A stretch of 64,000 nt of DNA from Apteryx mantelli. Its lineage: Eukaryota > Chordata > Aves > Apterygiformes > Apterygidae. Positions 51,201-60,532 of this stretch are shown here, one piece after another (within the stretch, counting starts at the first letter, position 1; each line of letters opens with the position of its first letter). The stretch lies in NCBI RefSeq assembly GCF_036417845.1, contig NC_090017.1, positions 310,001 through 374,000 on the forward strand, written 5' to 3'. The notes beneath the pieces were generated by a model. The model was not told the DNA's origin. It made no database searches and was given only the letters and a program-made list of their open reading frames with translations. The translations under genes were made by a program, and so were the position numbers.

Positions 51201-53176
51201 TTGGGGAGTGGTGGGGGGACACATGGGTTCCTGGGGAGCAAAGGTGGGGGAGAACCTCCGTTCCCGGACGCCTGGGCCCCCGGGGGGCTTGGGGAGCAAG
51301 AGAGGAGGATGCACGTGTCCCTGGGGGGGGGGGGTCTCGGTTAGGAAGCAGGGCAGAGGGGGGACACTGGTGTCTCCCGGACGCCTGGGCCCCCGGCTCT
51401 GCCTCCTGACCCCCCCCCTCCTCCTCCCCGTCCCCCCCCAGGTTCTCGCTGGAGACGGCCTGGGACCTGCGGGCGTCCCTGAAGGCGCTGGGCGTCCGCG
51501 CCGTCTTCGAGCCCGAGGCCGCCGACTTCACGGCCCTCTCGGGTGAGCGCGGCGCCGCGGCGGGCGCTGAGGGGGGGCCCAGGCGTCCTGGGGCGCCTCT
51601 CACCGCCCCCCCCCCGCCTTGGTGTCCCCCCCCCCCCCCCGTTTAGCCGAGGAGCCCCTGTTCTTGGCCCAGGCGCTGCAGAAAGTGCGGATCGAGGTGA
51701 ACGAGAGCGGCACCGAGGCGGCTTCGGCCACGGGTGAGCGTCACGGGGCGCCCGGACGCCTGGGCCCCTTGTCCCCAAACACCTGGGTCCCTTGTGCCCG
51801 GATACCTGTGTCCCTTGTCCCCAAACACCTGGGCCCCTTGTCCCCAAGCACCTGGGTCCCTTGTTCCTGGATGCCTGGGTCCCTTGGGCCCAGACACTTG
51901 GGTCCCTTGTCCCCGGACACCTGGGTCCCTTGTCCCCAGATACCTGTGTCCCTTGTCCCTGGACACCTGAGTCGCTTGTTCCTGGATGCCTGGGTCCCTT
52001 GTGCCCGGACACCTGGGTCCCCTGTCCCCAAACACCTGGGTCCCTTGGGCCCGGACACCTGGATCCCTTGTGCCTGGATACCTGTGTCCCTTGTCCCCAA
52101 ACACCTGTGTCCCTTGTTCCCTAATGCCTGTGTCCCTTGTCCCCAAACACCTGGGTCCCTTGTCCCCAAACACCTGGGTCCCTTGGGCCCGGATGCCTGG
52201 GTCCCTTGTCCCTGGATACCTGTGTCCCTTGTCCCCAAACACCTGTGTCCCTTGTTCCCTAATGCCTGTGTCCCTTGTCCCCAGACACCTGTGTCCCTTG
52301 TTCCTGGATGCCTGGGTCCCTTGTCCCCAGACACCTGGGTCCCTTGTCCCCAAACACCTGGATCCCTTGTGCCCGGATGCCTGGGTCCCTTGTTCCCGAA
52401 TGCCTGTGTCCCTTGTCCCCAGATACCTGTGTCCCTTGGGCCCAGACACCTGGGTCCTTGTCCCCAAACACCTGTGTCCCTTGTCCCCAGACACCTGGGT
52501 CCCTTCTCCCCGGACGCCTGGGTCCCTTGTCCCCGGATACCTGTGTCCCTTGTCCCTGGACACCTGAGTCCCTTGCCCCAGACACCTGGGTCCCTTGTCC
52601 CCAGACACTTGGGTCCCTTGTCCCTGGACACCTGAGTCGCTTGTTCCTGGATGCCTGTGTCCCTTGGACCCGGACGCCTGGGTCCCTTGTCCCCAAACAC
52701 CTGGTTCCCTTGTGCCTGGACGCCTGGGTCCCTTGTCCCCAGATGCCTGTGTCCCTTGTCCCCAAACACCTGGATCCCTTGTGCCCAAACACCTGGTTCC
52801 CTTGTGCCTGGACGCCTGGGTCCCTTGTCCCCAGATGCCTGTGTCCCTTGTCCCCAAACACCTGGATCCCTTGTGCCCAAACACCTGTGTCCCTTGTGCC
52901 CGGACGCCTGGGTCCCTTGTCCCCAAACATCTGGGTCCCTTGTGCCCGGACGCCTGGGTCCCTTGTCCCCAAACATCTGGGTCCCTTGTGCCCGGACGCC
53001 TGGGTCCCAGCCCAGGTGCGGGGGGTCCCCTGGGGCGGTCGCGGGGATTTTGGGGGGGGGGGTCCCATCTCTCCCCCCGCCTCGTCCCGCAGCCGCCGTC
53101 GTCCACTCCCGCATGGCCCCGCTGGAAATCCTCATGGACCGGCCCTTCCTCTTCATCGTGCGGCACAACCCCACCG
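48279..53176 (+). CDS. SERPINE1: Plasminogen activator inhibitor 1 (last coding exon not visible)
   Basis: Secreted serpin that traps tissue- and urokinase-type plasminogen activators. Coding exons: 48279-48546 (ATG just inside the exon; signal peptide [13 protein letters not shown]), 49307-49534, 50039-50233, 50629-50827, 51442-51542, 51647-51733 and 53093-53176. The phases are continuous: 1162 nt, 387 codons plus one base. Family hallmarks are [79 protein letters not shown] and [15 protein letters not shown]. The reactive loop keeps Arg-Met (HSRMAP) at P1-P1', as in human PAI-1. Human PAI-1 needs one more short exon encoding about 11 residues (TVLFMGQ type). It is absent from the readable sequence and probably lies in the gap at 53232. 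Many positions have drifted to Ala, Arg, Gly and Pro. Confidence 0.96.
48550..49260. repeat. SERPINE1 intron 2 minisatellite
   Basis: Diverged repeat of CATCCCCATGGTGGGGTC and CATGGGACGACCTCATCC words with a period near 55-60 bp. It fills almost the whole intron, which closes with a CTTCC run and the acceptor CCCCAG at 49306. Confidence 0.88.
49540..49995. repeat. SERPINE1 intron 3 minisatellite
   Basis: Units of about 60-65 bp alternating CCCGGACGCCTGGGTCCCTTGG-like words with GGATGCTGGGACACCTGG. About seven copies. Confidence 0.88.
50240..50620. repeat. SERPINE1 intron 4 minisatellite
   Basis: Five diverged units of about 75-90 bp. Each has a CGGACGCCTGGGCCCC word followed by G-rich sequence with GGGGAGCGA and GATGCATG. 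Confidence 0.85.
50830..51400. repeat. SERPINE1 intron 5 minisatellite (about 90-bp unit)
   Basis: About six near-identical copies of a 90-bp unit. Each holds CCCGGACGCCTGGGCCCC, GGGGGCTTGGGGAG and GGAACGAGGATGGGGGAG. The unit is clearly related to the intron 4 repeat, so one family has expanded in neighbouring introns. Confidence 0.9.
51760..53010. repeat. SERPINE1 intron 7 minisatellite (23-bp unit, about 54 copies)
   Basis: A 23-bp unit, ACCTGGGTCCCTTGTCCCC plus four variable bases, is repeated about 54 times. Because 23 is not a multiple of three, all three frames cycle through the same peptide words, which shows the long frames here are not coding. Confidence 0.92.
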
Positions 53177-53231
53177 GTACGGGGCTGGGGGGGACTCGGG
53201 GGGCCGGGGGGGGGGCTGTGCCCCATGGGAA

Positions 53232-53431
53232 NNNNNNNNNNNNNNNNNNNNNNNNNNNNNNNNNNNNNNNNNNNNNNNNNNNNNNNNNNNNNNNNNNNNN
53301 NNNNNNNNNNNNNNNNNNNNNNNNNNNNNNNNNNNNNNNNNNNNNNNNNNNNNNNNNNNNNNNNNNNNNNNNNNNNNNNNNNNNNNNNNNNNNNNNNNNN
53401 NNNNNNNNNNNNNNNNNNNNNNNNNNNNNNN
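53232..53431. other. Assembly gap (200 N)
   Basis: Two hundred N, probably a placeholder of unknown true length. It sits between the last visible SERPINE1 exon (+) and the VMO1-like gene (-), so the 3' ends of both convergent genes may lie inside it. Confidence 0.99.
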
Positions 53432-54770
53432 TGAAGAGTCAACGGGGAGCAACCACCCCATGTGGGGTCAACGGGGGTCCCATCAACCCTGTATGGAGTC
53501 AATGAGATCCCATCACCCTGTGTGGGGTCAGTTGGGTCCTGTCATCCCTTTATGGGGTCATTGGGGTCCCACCACCCCCTTACGGGTCCCATCACCCCAT
53601 GTGGGGTCAATGGGGAGCAACCACCCCATGTGAGGTCAACGGGGTCCCATCAACCCATATGGAGTCAATGAGGTCCCATCACCCTGTGTGGGGTCAATGG
53701 GGGTCCCATCAACTTCTTATGGGGTCGCTGGGGTCCCACCACCCCTTATGGGTCCCATCACCCCATGCGGAGTCAACGGGGAGCAACCACCCCCATGTGG
53801 GATCAACGGGGTCCCATCAACCCTGTATGGAGTCAATGAGGTCCCATCACCCCATGTGGGGTCAATGGGGTCCCATCAACCTCTTATGGGGTCCATGGGG
53901 AGCAACCACCTTGTGTGGGTCAATGGAGGCCCATCAACCCCCTATGGGGTTGCTGGGGTCCCACCACCCCCTTATGGGTCCCATCGCCCCATGCGGAGTC
54001 AACGGGGAGCAACCACCCCATGTGGGGTCAACGGGGTCCCATCAACCCTGTATGGAGTCAATGAGGTCCCATCACCCCATGTGGGGTCAACGGGAGCAAG
54101 CAACCTGTGTGGGGTCAATGGGGTCCCATCAACTTCTTATGGGGTCTCTGGGGTCCCACCACCCCCTTATGGGTCCCATCGCCCCATGAGGAGTCAACGG
54201 GGAGCAACCCCCCATGTGGGGTCAACGGGGGTCCCATCAACCCTGTATGGAGTCAATGAGATCCCATCACCCTGTGTGGGGTCAGTTGGGTCCTGTCATC
54301 CCTTTATGGGGTCATTGGGGTCCCACCACCCCCTTACGGGTCCCATCACCCCATGTGGGGTCAATGGGGAGCAACCACCCCATGTGAGGTCAACGGGGTC
54401 CCATCAACCCATATGGAGTCAATGAGGTCCCATCACCCCATGTGGGGTCAATGGGGAGCAAGCAACCTGTGTTGGGGTCAATGGGGTCCCATCAACTTCT
54501 TATGGGGTCGCTGGGGTCCCACCACCCCCCTTATGGGTCCCCATCGCCCCATGCGGAGTCAATGGGGAGCAACCACCCCGTGTGGGGTCAACGGGTCCCA
54601 TCAACCCTGTATGGAGTCAATGAGGTCCCATCACCCCATGTGGGGTCAATGGGGTCCCATCAACCTCTTATGGGGTCCATGGGGAGCAACCACCTTGTGT
54701 GGGTCAATGGAGGCCCATCAACCCCATGTGGGGCCATGGGGGAGCAACCAGCCCGTGTGGGGTCAAGGGG
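53432..54770. repeat. Higher-order minisatellite abutting the gap
   Basis: Units of 50-60 bp combine GGGGTCCCATCAACCC, ATGGAGTCAATGAGGTCC and GGGGAGCAACCACCCC. The run from 53432 recurs at 54186, and the GTCAGTTGGGTCCTGTCATC segment at about 53526 recurs at about 54281, giving a higher-order period of about 755 bp. It probably lies in the last intron of the VMO1-like gene on the - strand. Confidence 0.9.
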
Positions 54771-54866
54771 GCACCTTGTCAGCCCCCATGGGGACACAGG
54801 GGACCCGTTCCCCCCCCGCCCCACCGGTGGCCGCCCCTCGTCCCCGCGGGGGATCCCGGTACCCAC

Positions 54867-55898
54867 GCGCCCTGGGAGGAGGTGACGGTCCCCGTCCCGC
54901 CGCAGAGGAGCGGATGGCGTTGAGCCCCGTGTCGTCACCGGAGCCCTGGGGTTCCTCGACCTGGGGACGCCGAGGGGCTGTCACCCGTCCCCCGCGTCCC
55001 CCCCGTGTCCCCCCGGTCCCCTCGTGTCACCCAGCATCCTTCTGTGTCCCCCATACGTCCCGTCCCCCTCTGTCCCCCTGCGTCCCCGATGTCCTTCTGT
55101 GTCCCCCAATGTCCCCCCTGTCCCCATGCACACCCACATCCCCGCGTCTCCTCGTGTCCCCCAATGTCCCTCGTGTCCTCACACACACCCTCATCCCGTG
55201 TCCTCTCGTGTCCCCCCATGTCCGCTGTCCCCACGCACACCCTCATCCCCGTGTCCCCTCGTGTCCCCAATGTCCCCTGTGTCCCCACGCACACCCCTTC
55301 CCCATGTCCCCTCATGTCCCCCAATGTCCCCTGTGTCCCCACGCACACCCACATCCCCGTGTCCCCTCGTGTCCCCCAACGTCCCCCCTGTCCCACGCAC
55401 ACCCACATCCCCGTGTCCCCTCGTGTCCCCCAATGTCCCCCCGTGTCCCCACGCACACCCCCATCCCCATGTCCCCAATGTCCCCAATGTCCCCCCGTGT
55501 CCCCACGCACACCCCCATCCCCATGTCCCCAATGTCCCCAATGTCCCCCCGTGTCCCCACGCACACCCCCATCCCCGTGTCCCCTCGTGTCCCCCAATGT
55601 CCCCCCTGTCCCACACACACCCACATCCCCATGTCCCCTCGTGTCCCCCATGTCCCCACGCACACCCCCATCCCCGTGTCCCCTCGTGTCCCCCGACGTC
55701 CCCGTCCCACCTTCAGCTGGAAGCCGTGGCGTAGGAGCCCTTGGGGCAGAACTCGGGCTCGCCCCACTCGCCCCACGGCCCCCCGTTGTCCACGGAGATG
55801 TGACCCACGGGGACCCCGTGGGGGTGGCAGCTGTGGGGCAGGGCCAGCAGCAGCAGGGCCAGGGCCACCCGCGCCGGGGACACCGGGGACGCCGCCAT
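54867..55898 (-). CDS. VMO1: VMO1-like gene, - strand copy (two exons seen, one-base breaks)
   Basis: Vitelline membrane outer layer 1 family, a secreted beta-prism protein of the egg coat. Exon 1, 55898-55711: start and signal peptide (RVALALLLLALPHS), then ISVDNGGPWGEWGEPEFCPK, with donor GTGGGA. Exon 2, 54960-54867: VEEPQGSGDDTGLNAIR, matching the VMO1 signature DDTALNGIRL, with donor GTGGGT. Against the + strand copy, exon 1 lacks one base in GCCAC-GGCTTCC, and exon 2 lacks one base just after ATCCGC. Each shifts the frame, so the gene is either a recent pseudogene or has two consensus errors. The Cys in EFCPK, which VMO1 uses in a disulfide, is kept. The remaining exon or exons must lie in the repeat or the gap. 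It converges on SERPINE1. Confidence 0.85.
54985..55705. repeat. Minisatellite in intron 1 of the - strand VMO1-like gene
   Basis: Units of about 50-57 bp with CCCCACGCACACCCACATCC and GTGTCCCCTCGTGTCCCCCA. The reverse complement fills the matching intron of the + strand VMO1 copy (62640-62950), so the array predates the duplication. Confidence 0.9.
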
Positions 55899-55927
55899 GG
55901 CTGGGCCCCCCCGCGCGCCCCGCCGCC

Positions 55928-55934
55928 CTTTATA
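55928..55934 (-). promoter_or_regulatory. TATA box of the - strand VMO1-like gene
   Basis: On the - strand, GGGGCTATAAAGGGC lies 30 bp before the ATG. It is identical to the element upstream of the + strand copy. The leader must be very short. Confidence 0.8.
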
Positions 55935-55989
55935 GCCCCGCGCGGGGGCAAAGGCCGCCAGGAAGCTGCGGGGGGGGCGGGGGGGGGGA

Positions 55990-56670
55990 ACGCGGCGGAT
56001 TCTCCGGTGTCTCGTATAGGGTTGTGCCGGAGGTCGGTTTTTCCGGGGGGGGGGGGGGGGTGGTGGCTACTACCCAAGGGCTTGGAGGGGGCTGGGGAGG
56101 ACTGGGGGGACTGGGAGGGACTGGGACGGACTGGGGGCGGGGGGGGCTGGGATGGGAGGTGGTGGATTCTCCGGTGTCTCGTATAGGGTTGTGCCAGCGG
56201 TTGGTTTTCTGGGAAGGGGGGGGGGGGGGTTGGCTACTACCCAAGGGCTTGGAGGGGGCTGGGGAGGGACTGGGGGGACTGGGACGGACTGGGACGGACT
56301 GGGGGGGGGGGGGGCTGGGATGGGAGGTGGTGGATTCTCCGGTGTCTCGTATAGGGTTGTGCCAGCGGTTGGTTTTCTGGGAAGGGGGGGGGGGGGGGTG
56401 GCTACTACCCAAGGGCTTGGAGGGGGCTGGGGAGGGACTGGGACGGACTGGGGGGTGCTGGGATGGGAAGGGAGGTGGTGGATTCTCCGGTGTCTCGTAT
56501 AGGGTTGTGCGTTTGGGGGGGGGGGGAGCCTCTATCCCAGGGCTTGGGGAGACTGGGAGGGGACTGGAGTAACGGGGGGGGGGGTCTGGAGGAACTGGGA
56601 GGCACTGGGGGAACTGGGATGGGAGTCGGTGGATTCCCAGTGTCTCGTATAGGGTTGTGCATGGGGGGGG
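55990..56670 (-). repeat. TATACGAGACACCGG array, left block (reverse orientation)
   Basis: Five units of roughly 145-170 bp, each holding the reverse complement of CCTATACGAGACACCGGAGA. GTATAG starts near 56014, 56181, 56349, 56498 and 56648. A diverged sixth copy lies near 56783. Between motifs lies G-rich GGGACTGGGACGGACTGG-like sequence. Confidence 0.9.
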
Positions 56671-56679
56671 GGGTTGTGC

Positions 56680-57390
56680 TTGGGGGAGACTGGAGGAACT
56701 GGGACAGGGGGGACTGGAGGAACTGGGGGGGGTCTGGTGGGGGGGGGGGATGGGACCGGGATGGGAAGGGCAGCAGGGGATTCTCCGGGGTCTCGTCCGG
56801 GGTTGGGGCACCGGCAGCGGTGGCAGCGTCATCCCCCCCCCCCCCCCCCAGCTCCGGATTTTGCCCCCCCCCCCTCGGCCTTGGGCCTTTCCCGGCTTTT
56901 CCTGGCAGGTCCGAGCCGGATGCACCGCCCTCCCCCGCCTGCCCCCCCCCAAATCCCCCCTGCGACGCTCCGGGGCCACCGGTCCCTGCAAAGGCCTTAC
57001 TGGGGGCACGGGGGGGGGGGGCCTGTATTTGGGGGGGTCCCTGCCTTTTTTTTGGGGGGGGGATGTTTTTCTCTGCAGCCTTTGGTGCAGGCACCCGTGT
57101 TTCGGGGGGGGGGGGGGCACCAGGGGTTTTTTTGGGGGGGCAGAACCAGGCGTTCCGGGGGGGGGGGGGGGCTCGGGCGCAGCAGAGCAGGCAGAGGCCG
57201 TTGGGCCCCGGGGGGCTGCGGGGGCTCCCGTCACCCCCAGCGCCCCCCCCCCCCCGAGGTGCCCAGCGAACTCGGCCTTGGTGGCCACCGCGGCGTCCGA
57301 GTTGCCTCACCCCCCCCCACACCCCCCCGACCCCCCCCCCCAGTAACCCCCGACCCTGGGGCAGAGTCTGACCCCCCCCCCCAGTCTGTG
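56680..57390. other. GC-rich stretch between the repeat blocks; possible exon-like segment on - strand
   Basis: Homopolymer C and G runs dominate. One less repetitive part, about 57180-57310, reads on the - strand as NSDAAVATKAEFAGHL, with NGLCLLCCAR in another frame across a G run. I cannot assign it to a family and see no clean splice sites. The motif orientation flips across this stretch. Confidence 0.3.
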
Positions 57391-58250
57391 CACAAGCCTA
57401 TACGAGACACTGGAGAAGCCACCTCCTGCCTCCAGTCCCCCCCCAGTCCCCCCCAGTCCCTCCAGCACCCCAGGCCCTCAAGGGGGGGGGGCATTCCCCT
57501 GCCACCCCCCCCAGCACAACCCTATACGAGACCCTGGAGAATCCACCGCCTCCCTCCCCATCCCGGTCCCCCCAGTCTGTCCCCAGTCCCTCCCAGTGCC
57601 TCCCAGTCCCCCTAGAGCCTCGCAGATCCCCAGCCCCGGGGCAGAGGCCAGTTCCCCCTCCCCACCCCATGCACAACCCTATACGAGACCCTGGAGAAGC
57701 CCCCAGCTCCTGTCCCAGTGTGTCCCAGTGCGTCCCAGTGTGTCCCAGTGCCTCCCAGTGCTCCCAGGGCCCCCCAGCCCCGGGGCAGAGGCCAGTTCCC
57801 CCTCCCCACCCCATGCACAACCCTATACGAGACCCTGGAGAAGCCCCCAGCTCCTGTCCCAGTGCCTCCCAGTGTGTCCCAGTGTGTCCCAGTGCCTCCC
57901 AGTGCCTCCCAGTGCTCCCAGGGCCCCCCCAAGCCCCAGGGGAGAGGCCAGAGTTCCCCCCTCCCCACCCCATGCACAACCCTATACGAGACCCTGGAGA
58001 AGCCCCCAGCTCCCGTCCCAGTGCCTCCCAGTGTGTCCCAGTGTGTCCCAGTGCCTCCCAGTGCCTCCCAGTGCTCCCAGGGCCCCCCAGCCCCAGGGGA
58101 GAGGCAGTTCCCCCTCCCCACCCCATGCACAACCCTATACGAGACCCTGGAGAAGCCCCCAGCTCCCGTCCCAGTGTGTCCCAGTGCCTCCCAGTGCTCC
58201 CAGTGCCTCCCAGTGTGTCCCAGTGTGTCCCAGTGCCTCCCAGCGCCCGG
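57390..58250 (+). repeat. TATACGAGACCCTGG array, middle block (forward orientation)
   Basis: Six units with CTATAC at about 57398, 57522, 57679, 57823, 57982 and 58135. They mostly use the variant ACGAGACCCTGGAGAAGCCC, separated by GTGTCCCAGTGCCTCCCAGT sub-repeats. Confidence 0.9.
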
Positions 58251-58339
58251 TGCCCCCAGCTGCGGAGCTGCCCGACCCCCCCCGTGGGCCTTGGTGGGCA
58301 GCTGCCACCGCTCTGCCTGCGCCGGGGGGGTCAGCGGCG

Positions 58340-59270
58340 ATCGGCACCCGCATCCCCCCCCCCATCCCGGATCCGCGTCCCCCCCCTCGGATCCACGTTC
58401 CCCAGAAGGATCCGCATCCCCCCCCCCATCCGGATCCACATTTCCCCCCCCCCCCCCCCCCCGATCCGTGTTCCCCAGAAGGATCCGTGTCCCCTCCCGG
58501 ATCCGGGTCCTCCCCCCCCCCCCGCCTTGGATCCGCATTCCCGGAAGGATACGTGTCCCCCCCCATCTCCGGACCCACCTTCCCCCCCCCCCCGGATCCG
58601 TGTTCCCCAGAAGGATCCGCATACCTCCCCGTATCCGGGTCCCACCCATCCCGCATCCGCATCCCCTCCCCCGGATCCGTGTCCCCCACCAGGACACGTG
58701 TCCCCTCCCGGCTCCGTGTCCCGACTCAGGATTTGTGTCCTCCCCCCCCCCCCGGCTCCATGTCACCCCCATCCCCATGTTCCCCGTGTCCCCCTGTCCC
58801 CATGTCCTGTGTCCCCATGTCCTCCCATCCCAGTGTCCCCCTGTCCCCATGTCCCCTGTCCCTGTGTCCCGTCCCCATGTCCCCACGTCCCTGTGCCCCC
58901 ATGTCACCATGTCCCCCAATCACTGTGTCCCCCTGTCCCCATGTCCCCTGTCCCCAGTCCCCATGTCCTCATGTCCCCCATGTCCCCGTCTCCCCTGTCC
59001 CCGTGTCCCCCCATTTCCCCATGTCCCCCGTCCCTGTGTCCTCATGTCCCCCATTCCCCATGTCCCCCCATGTCCCCCCCGTCCCTGTGTCCCCATGTGC
59101 CCAATTGCTGTGTCCCCCCATTCCCATGTCCCCTGTCCCCATGTCCTCATGTCACCCATGTCCCCGTCTCCCCTGTCCCTGTGTCCCCCCATGTCCCCCA
59201 TCCCTGTGTCCCCATGTCCCCCATCCTCATGTCCCCCCATGTCCCCCTGTCCCCGTGTCCCCCCCCCGTG
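58340..59270. repeat. GGATCC-rich and GTCCCCATGTCCCC minisatellites
   Basis: 58340-58700 holds many GGATCCG(T/C)(A/G)TCCCC words separated by C runs. 58750-59270 is a diverged GTCCCCATGTCCCCTGTCCC repeat. The short segment 58250-58335 before them is unique, but no exon could be proven. Confidence 0.85.
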
Positions 59271-59272
59271 TC

Positions 59273-59472
59273 CCCTCACCTTGCGGGCGCAGCGCCCAGG
59301 CCGGCAGAGCTCGGGGGTCCCCAGAGGCCCTGGGTGCCGCCATCGTGCGCCCCGAGGTGGCCGGGCAGGGGACACGGGGACACCACGGGGGGGGGGGGGC
59401 TCGGCGAGGGTGGTGGCGGCCCCCCGGCATCGGGGGACATGGGGGGGGGGCCGGGGCCACCGCACCTTATAG
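59273..59472 (-). promoter_or_regulatory. Orphan TATA box and possible first exon on the - strand
   Basis: GGGGCTATAAGGTGCGG on the - strand (TATA at 59472-59465) resembles the VMO1 core promoter. Downstream, an in-frame ATG near 59345 begins AAPRASGDPRALPAWALRPQ and runs into a good donor (CAAG/GTGAGG). There is no clear signal peptide, and no second exon was identified. It is a possible gene or a promoter relic. Confidence 0.3.
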
Positions 59473-59539
59473 CCCCACCGTGACACCCCCCCTGGGGACA
59501 TGCACGTCCTGTCCCCCGCTCCTGCGGGAGAGCATGTCC

Positions 59540-60000
59540 CCTCCCGGGAGTCCCACCACCCATGGGGACATGGGGGGTGGGGGCCGGGTCCTGGATCCGG
59601 TGTCCCCACACCCATGGGGACATGGGGACATGGGGGGGCTGGGTCCTGGATCTGGTGTCCCCACACCCATGGGGACATGGGGACGCGGGGGTCCATGTCC
59701 CGGCTCTGGTGTCCCTAAGCCCATAGGGGCACAGGCTGTGGGTCCTGGCTCTGGTGTCCCCATGCCCAAGGGGACATGGGGTCCGTGTCCCCACATCCCT
59801 GGGGACACCCGTGTCCCAGCTCTGGTGTCCCTAAGCCCGTAGGGACATGGGGTCTGTGTCCCAGCTCTGGTGTCCCCACACCCCCGGCTCCGGTGTCCCC
59901 ATGTCCGTGGGGACACAGGTCTGGGTCCCAGCTCCGGTGTCCCCCTGCCCCTGGCCCCAGTGTCCCCATTCCCGTGGGGACAGGGGCTCCGTGTCCCGCT
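59540..60000. repeat. Minisatellite of CTGGTGTCCCCACACCCATG units
   Basis: Units of about 60-70 bp combining GGTCCTGGATCTGGTGTCCC with CACCCATGGGGACATGGGG. About seven diverged copies. Confidence 0.88.
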
Positions 60001-60047
60001 CCAGCGTCCCCGCGCCCCCGGGAACACGGGGCTGCCCACGCGCGTCC

Positions 60048-60130
60048 CGACACGCTCCGACACGCTCCGACACGCTCCGACACGCTCCGGCCCGCGTCCC
60101 CGCCGCCCCCCGGCCTGGATATATCTGCGC
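60048..60130. promoter_or_regulatory. GACACGCTCCG x4 followed by ATATAT
   Basis: Four 11-bp GACACGCTCCG repeats (60049-60090) are followed by GGATATATCTGCG (about 60117-60129), 30 bp before an ATG at 60153. It could be a core promoter, but the downstream reading frame is doubtful. Confidence 0.3.
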
Positions 60131-60152
60131 CCCGGGACCCGGCCCGCCTCGC

Positions 60153-60532
60153 CATGGCGCCACTGGCAGGAGCCTTCGGCCCTCCTCCTCCTCCTCCTCC
60201 TCCTCCTCGTCCCGCTGCTCCTGGCGGCCCCAGCTCGGCCCTGTGGCGGCAGCAGCTACAGCGTCCAGGAGATCGACCGGCACTGGCTGCCCCACGGCAC
60301 CCCACAGCCGCCCCACAGCACCCTGCAGCTGCCCCACGGAGCCCTGGAGCCCCACGGTGCCCCACAGCTGCCCCACGGAGCCCCGCAGCCGCCCCACAGC
60401 ACCCCACAGCCACCCCACGGAGCCCCACAGCCACCCCACAGAGCCCCGCAGCTGCCCCACGGCGCCCCACAGCTGCCCCACGGAGCCCCGCAGCCACCCC
60501 ACGGAGCCCCGGGGCCCCCCGGTGCCTCGTAG
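60153..60532 (+). other. Possible gene or low-complexity frame with Leu-rich start and PHGAPQ repeats
   Basis: From the ATG at 60153 the direct frame gives MAPLAGAFG, then poly-Pro across a CCT run. The overlapping frame across the same run gives a signal-peptide-like string of nine Leu, then VPLLLAAPARPCGGSSYSVQ and Pro/His-rich PHGAPQ repeats to a stop at 60532. The Leu frame has no nearby ATG. Either a one-base error in the CCT run hides a small secreted protein, or this is simply repeat sequence. I do not recognise a family. Confidence 0.25.

Noticed and set aside
51619-53174. Frames with [16 protein letters not shown] repeats on + and [13 protein letters not shown] repeats on -
   Set aside because: The 23-bp unit makes every frame cycle through the same words. 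It is intronic between two verified SERPINE1 exons.
55005-56186. Pro/His-rich and Gly-rich frames over the VMO1 intron
   Set aside because: They derive from the intronic minisatellite and appear in mirror form in the other VMO1 copy.
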